Part shown: one piece after another, positions 5,789 to 9,067 of the stretch
How positions within the stretch are numbered: position 1 is the stretch's first letter
Layout: the number at the start of each line of letters is the position of its first letter
Assembly: GCA_023436685.1 (NCBI GenBank)
Contig: JAEZIL010000261.1
Location: 1-9,067, forward strand
Direction: 5' to 3'
Source of the DNA: Bacteroidota bacterium
GTDB taxonomy: Bacteria > Bacteroidota > Bacteroidia > Chitinophagales > Chitinophagaceae
DNA length: 9,067 nt
Translations under genes and position numbers: made by a program
The notes under the pieces: model-generated
What the model was told of the DNA's origin: nothing
Seen by the model: the letters and a program-made list of their open reading frames with translations, nothing else
The model's database searches: none

Positions 5789-7402
5789 TTATCTGCGTTT
5801 TAAGAACACAAAACCATTTTTCTCTCCCAAGTATTCTATCTGAGGTAACGCCAGATATTTCTCTTTATCCATTATCTTACATATGAAGTAGGTCGGCTTA
5901 TCTACCTCTCCATGCAGCAGCCAATTGGTGTCGTAGTAGTTCGCATTAGCAGGCTTTTGCTTATTGATATAGAAAAGATGAGCATAACTTTTATATCCCA
6001 ATACCTGTACATAAACATCTTTACCTCTAAAGCTTTTAAAATATTCAATTGCGGCTCGCTGCGAAAACGCTTCAATTTTGGGTGTAAAGTGTAATACTGT
6101 AACCTGTATAATAAACAGTTGAATAATGCACAGTAATAAAAACCCCTTTGCAAATTGCCTTCGCATTAAAATTATAGCTGTAATAATACCAATAAGATAC
6201 CCTATCCCCCATAGCATTTCTACATAGCTCCAGGAAACCATTGCTTGAAAGTTGCCTACCGCAAACGGATCATTAATGTAAGGGATTATTAATTGCTTAT
6301 TAATTCCCACAGCGGGTAAAAGAGCAATAGCAATTGCTACTAGCCCGCCAATAACCAGCAGCGCATATCTTATCCAGTTTTTCAGCTTAATATCGCCCTC
6401 GCTAAGTTTATAAACCTGTAAAGCACCCAGGTAAGTTAAAGGGAAATAGCAAAGCGAGGAATAATGAACTATTTTAGTTTTTACTATAGAGAAAAGGAGG
6501 AGTACAACCCAGAACATGATCCACATCCAGCTCGTAAAATCTCTCTGCAGTTCATTGTCTTTAGATCTGATATTGCGGTATTGAAAAAGGAATAAGGACG
6601 CAGGAAAACAGCCTAATAACAGTACTATAAAGTGATAAAAGAAGGGACCGCCATGGCCTGCGTCTTCGGTACGAAATAGCCTTACATGATATACTATAAA
6701 ATCAACTACAAGGCCTGTACCGTTTTTAGCTATTTCAATACCAAACCATATACCGGTTGTAAGTATAGCTATAACAGCCATTATAAAAAGATACTTTATA
6801 CTAATACCCCAGAAGCCTTTATTCCAAATTATATACACTCCTAATGCCAGTAATGCCACTAAAATAGCTACAGGCCCTTTTGTGAGCACTGCCAGTCCTA
6901 AAAATATACCTCCTAAAGCAGCATGCAGCAACTTCTTCTCCGCATGTCTCAATGTATAAACCTGGTAAAATGCCAGGAAAATAAATAAATTGAAGACAGG
7001 ATCTATTATACCTGTTTTAAAATAAAAATGTGGTAGCCAGGTGGCTGCATACAACAAAACCCACCAGGTAGCCATACGCTCGTTAACTACTTTTTTACCA
7101 ATATTGAATAATGCTAATAAAGTAATAACACCAGTTAAGGCGTTAGGAAAGCGGGCTGCATGTTCATTTACGCCAAAAATCTTCATTGATAGTACCTGCA
7201 ACCATATAAATAGCGGAGGCTTTTCCCAAAAGGGTTGAAAATCTATCTGGACACGTAAATAGTCACCACTAACTATCATTTCACGTGCACACTCAGCAAA
7301 GTTTATTTCATCCCAATCGAACAAATGAACCTGCCCTAAAAAAGGGAAAAATAGAACAGCAGCTAGTAAAAGTATGCTTAGGTATCGCAATGATGTTGGC
7401 AT
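5789..7402 (-). CDS. GT39/ArnT-like polytopic membrane glycosyltransferase
   Basis: A 537-residue inner-membrane protein of the GT-C fold (PMT/ArnT group, PF02366/PF13231). Such enzymes move a sugar from a polyprenyl-phosphate donor to an acceptor such as lipid A or a protein. After a first membrane helix (about 8-23), a periplasmic loop carries 'FDWDE' with the D31-E32 pair at the catalytic position, then 'NFAECAREM' and 'FQPFWEKPPLFIW' (W59-E-K-P-P63), a pattern typical of ArnT-like proteins. About ten further hydrophobic helices follow, then a soluble C-terminal part of about 100 residues ('YVQVLGYKSYAHLFY'). I use the ATG at 7402, 2 nt after the PAP2 stop; a TTG at 7408 would add two residues and overlap that stop. 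Donor and acceptor are unknown. Its place behind PAP2 and LptF/G genes suggests LPS or lipid-carrier substrates. Confidence 0.88.
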   Translation of the reverse strand: MPTSLRYLSILLLAAVLFFPFLGQVHLFDWDEINFAECAREMIVSGDYLRVQIDFQPFWEKPPLFIWLQVLSMKIFGVNEHAARFPNALTGVITLLALFNIGKKVVNERMATWWVLLYAATWLPHFYFKTGIIDPVFNLFIFLAFYQVYTLRHAEKKLLHAALGGIFLGLAVLTKGPVAILVALLALGVYIIWNKGFWGISIKYLFIMAVIAILTTGIWFGIEIAKNGTGLVVDFIVYHVRLFRTEDAGHGGPFFYHFIVLLLGCFPASLFLFQYRNIRSKDNELQRDFTSWMWIMFWVVLLLFSIVKTKIVHYSSLCYFPLTYLGALQVYKLSEGDIKLKNWIRYALLVIGGLVAIAIALLPAVGINKQLIIPYINDPFAVGNFQAMVSWSYVEMLWGIGYLIGIITAIILMRRQFAKGFLLLCIIQLFIIQVTVLHFTPKIEAFSQRAAIEYFKSFRGKDVYVQVLGYKSYAHLFYINKQKPANANYYDTNWLLHGEVDKPTYFICKIMDKEKYLALPQIEYLGEKNGFVFLKRR

Positions 7403-7404
7403 GG

Positions 7405-8049
7405 TCAACCTTTTTGTTTAAAGAAAAAACCTTGGTATGTATTCAGTAAAAAGATAATAGACGCAGTAAAGATAGTACCTATAATACTGGCCACATAAAC
7501 ATCAACAAAAAAGTGCGCAGCCAGGTATAGCCTGGAATATCCCACTAAAAGCGCAAGAACAAAAAGCAATAACCCTATCCACTTATATTTTGGCCTTAAA
7601 AAAATAGCTAATAGCGTTAAAAAACAAAATGCAGCACAAGTATGGCCTGAAGGAAAACTATTGTTCATAAGTCTTGGCCATTCAGGTAAAATGTGTATCC
7701 AGTTGGCTCCATTAAAATAATTCAGCGGACGTGGTGCCTGGACACTGTGCTTTACAATCTGTATAATAAACGGGGGTATAACATTACTTAAAACAGCAGC
7801 AGAGAAATACCACCAGTTTCTGAAAGACCTGTAAAACAATAATAATAACAGCACAATACCACTTACAATACCTTCACCCAGCATGGTAATATAATACATC
7901 AATATATCAACCATGTGATGGTTGTTTGAATTGACAATGGTAAATAACAATTTCTTATCGAAACTGAACAGAGCAATAGCTCCTAATATTACCCAGATTA
8001 TAAAAGGAATAAAAAAGTAAGGATTGTAAGATGTATATGGCTTTTGCAA
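7405..8049 (-). CDS. PAP2-family membrane lipid phosphatase
   Basis: A 214-residue integral membrane phosphatase of the PAP2/type 2 phosphatidic acid phosphatase family (PF01569). All three signature motifs are complete: K100-x6-R107-P108 ('KHSVQAPRP'), P133-S134-G135-H136 ('SFPSGHT'), and S172-R173-x5-H179-x3-D183 ('YSRLYLAAHFFVD'). H136 would be the acid/base residue and H179 the nucleophile at the periplasmic face. About five or six hydrophobic helices surround them. Likely substrates are undecaprenyl diphosphate or lipid A phosphate (LpxE-like), but the sequence does not decide. The start appears to be TTG at 8049, one base after the upstream TGA. The next in-frame ATG is residue 46, past the first helix, and the frame closes at 8070, so no upstream ATG exists. 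This fits translational coupling to the permease gene. Confidence 0.92.
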   Translation of the reverse strand: MQKPYTSYNPYFFIPFIIWVILGAIALFSFDKKLLFTIVNSNNHHMVDILMYYITMLGEGIVSGIVLLLLLFYRSFRNWWYFSAAVLSNVIPPFIIQIVKHSVQAPRPLNYFNGANWIHILPEWPRLMNNSFPSGHTCAAFCFLTLLAIFLRPKYKWIGLLLFVLALLVGYSRLYLAAHFFVDVYVASIIGTIFTASIIFLLNTYQGFFFKQKG

Positions 8050-8050
8050 C

Positions 8051-9067
8051 TCAACTAGATTTAGGCTTTACAATAATTCTTTTCACTACACCCCATGCCC
8101 TTATATACCATTCTTTACTGAAAATCTGCGAGTCGTTACGCGCTTGATTAATTAATATAAACGCAATAGGAAGCAGCATTGCTGTCGCCATCCACATTCC
8201 CATCCAAGGTTTAAGCGAACCAGTTTTTGACAGCTTTTCACCTGTAATAGAAAATATATGGAAAATAACGAAAAAACCTACGGCAATAACGAGGGGCATA
8301 CCCAGGCCTCCCTTACGGATAATAGCCCCTAATGGCGCGCCTATTAAAAATAAAAGCACACAAGCAAACGATAAAGTGAATTTACGGTGCCATTCAATAT
8401 TGAATTTCAAGAAATTCTCCTCTTGTAGCTTGCTGTCCATAGCGTTAACATTCAAAAGCCCTTCCGCATTGCGAACCTGGGTTTGAGCAAGCTGTACTAT
8501 TCTCGATCGCAAACTATCAGGCACTACTTCAGTAAACCTGTCCTTATAAGTATACCTGGAAGATATGGTGCTATCCTTCAATTTCGCTTGAAGCATCTTA
8601 CGGTTTTCCCCATTGGCAACATAAGTAATATACGGCCCCACATATATATTCATATTGTTTTCCAGCCTTCTCTGATAACGCCCCATACTATCTATCCGCT
8701 CATTCAACTGACTGATATCCATCATTTGATAGGCATCCTTAAACAGGTCTTCGCTTGTTCTGTTAAGTTTAAATGAAGAAAGATCAAATACCTTATCCCA
8801 GCTCTTAAAATACATTCTTGTTTGCTCATGTGCATCAATACCCTTGTCATCACTTGCTTCCTCATATCGCCATCCGTCTTTCAACCTGAATATTAAGTAT
8901 TGCTTATTGGCCGATGGAAACATCTCACCTTCTTTTGCAAAAACAACTTTATCGTTACCGCGACCTGAACTATGATCATAGATAATAATATTACGAATCC
9001 GGCGCCCGTCTTTATCTTTTTCACCTACTCGTATCAGGTAGTTTTCAATATCCTTATTAAACTGCCC
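8051..9067 (-). CDS. LptF/LptG-family permease, YjgP/YjgQ (partial, N-terminus outside window)
   Basis: The frame is open from the right edge to the TGA at 8053-8051, giving the last 338 residues; the ATG at 8923 is internal because coding-like sequence continues to the edge. LptF/LptG are the inner-membrane subunits of the Lpt ABC transporter that extracts LPS for transport to the outer membrane. Residues 1 to about 225 are soluble and would be the periplasmic beta-jellyroll domain ('RRIRNIIIYDHSSG', 'YLIFRLKDGWRYEE'). Three helices follow at about 230-250 ('FTLSFACVLLFLIGAPLGAI'), 258-278 ('PLVIAVGFFVIFHIFSITG') and 291-310 ('GMWMATAMLLPIAFILINQ'). The 'IGAPLGAIIRKGGLG' stretch is characteristic. 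The missing part should hold the first three helices. F versus G cannot be told from this half. It is the first visible gene of the minus-strand operon. Confidence 0.9.
   Translation of the reverse strand, partial: GQFNKDIENYLIRVGEKDKDGRRIRNIIIYDHSSGRGNDKVVFAKEGEMFPSANKQYLIFRLKDGWRYEEASDDKGIDAHEQTRMYFKSWDKVFDLSSFKLNRTSEDLFKDAYQMMDISQLNERIDSMGRYQRRLENNMNIYVGPYITYVANGENRKMLQAKLKDSTISSRYTYKDRFTEVVPDSLRSRIVQLAQTQVRNAEGLLNVNAMDSKLQEENFLKFNIEWHRKFTLSFACVLLFLIGAPLGAIIRKGGLGMPLVIAVGFFVIFHIFSITGEKLSKTGSLKPWMGMWMATAMLLPIAFILINQARNDSQIFSKEWYIRAWGVVKRIIVKPKSS

Noticed and set aside
5902..6153. Minus-strand 83-codon frame within the glycosyltransferase gene
   Set aside because: It is out of frame with the GT39 gene on the same strand and its translation looks like a frame-shift shadow.
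8483..8776. Plus-strand 97-codon frame opposite the LptF/G-family gene
   Set aside because: Antisense to a gene with clear family features; no motif or upstream signal.
8051..8923. LptF/G-family protein starting at the ATG at 8923
   Set aside because: The frame continues to the window edge with plausible jellyroll sequence, and a start at 8923 would remove the N-terminal membrane helices the family requires.

Overview
The window looks like chromosomal DNA from a Bacteroidota species, probably near Chitinophagaceae/Sphingobacteriia, although rank below phylum is a guess. Four things point there. A large secreted protein ends in a type IX secretion (type B, gliding-motility-associated) sorting domain. 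The ferredoxin and the short LuxC-type acyl-CoA reductase are of the kind seen in that phylum. Candidate promoters resemble the Bacteroidota -7 consensus TAnnTTTG. No gene has a clear Shine-Dalgarno sequence.

Left part (1-2844). The end of a gene for a probable DUF4249-like cell-surface lipoprotein runs off the left edge. Next comes trxB (thioredoxin-disulfide reductase, +). Facing it is a two-cluster 4Fe-4S ferredoxin gene (-). The two converge on a perfect 40-nt palindrome that can serve as a terminator for both. The ferredoxin gene and an acyl-CoA reductase gene (+) diverge from a 55-bp spacer holding two overlapping, nearly mirror-image promoter candidates. All of these are cytoplasmic redox functions except the first fragment.

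Middle (2845-5788). A 218-bp spacer with nested inverted repeats precedes an 812-residue exported multidomain protein (signal peptide, a novel-looking N-terminal region, Ig-like repeats, a PKD-like region, type IX sorting domain). A strong hairpin terminator follows, closely related in sequence to the trxB one. The gap behind it contains what may be the decayed tail of an M15 (D-Ala-D-Ala dipeptidase-like) peptidase gene on the minus strand.

Right part (5789-9067). Three tightly packed minus-strand genes look like one envelope operon, read from right to left: an LptF/LptG-family permease (5' end outside the window), a PAP2 lipid phosphatase that starts at TTG, and a GT39/ArnT-like membrane glycosyltransferase. 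Together they suggest handling or modification of lipopolysaccharide or polyprenyl-phosphate lipids; that link is inferred from gene order and families.

I saw no RNA genes, CRISPR array, transposase or phage genes, and no clear previously undescribed defence or metabolic system. The points most worth a look are the divergent ferredoxin/acyl-CoA reductase pair with its shared promoter, the envelope operon, the alternative hairpins upstream of the adhesin, and the possible M15 remnant.
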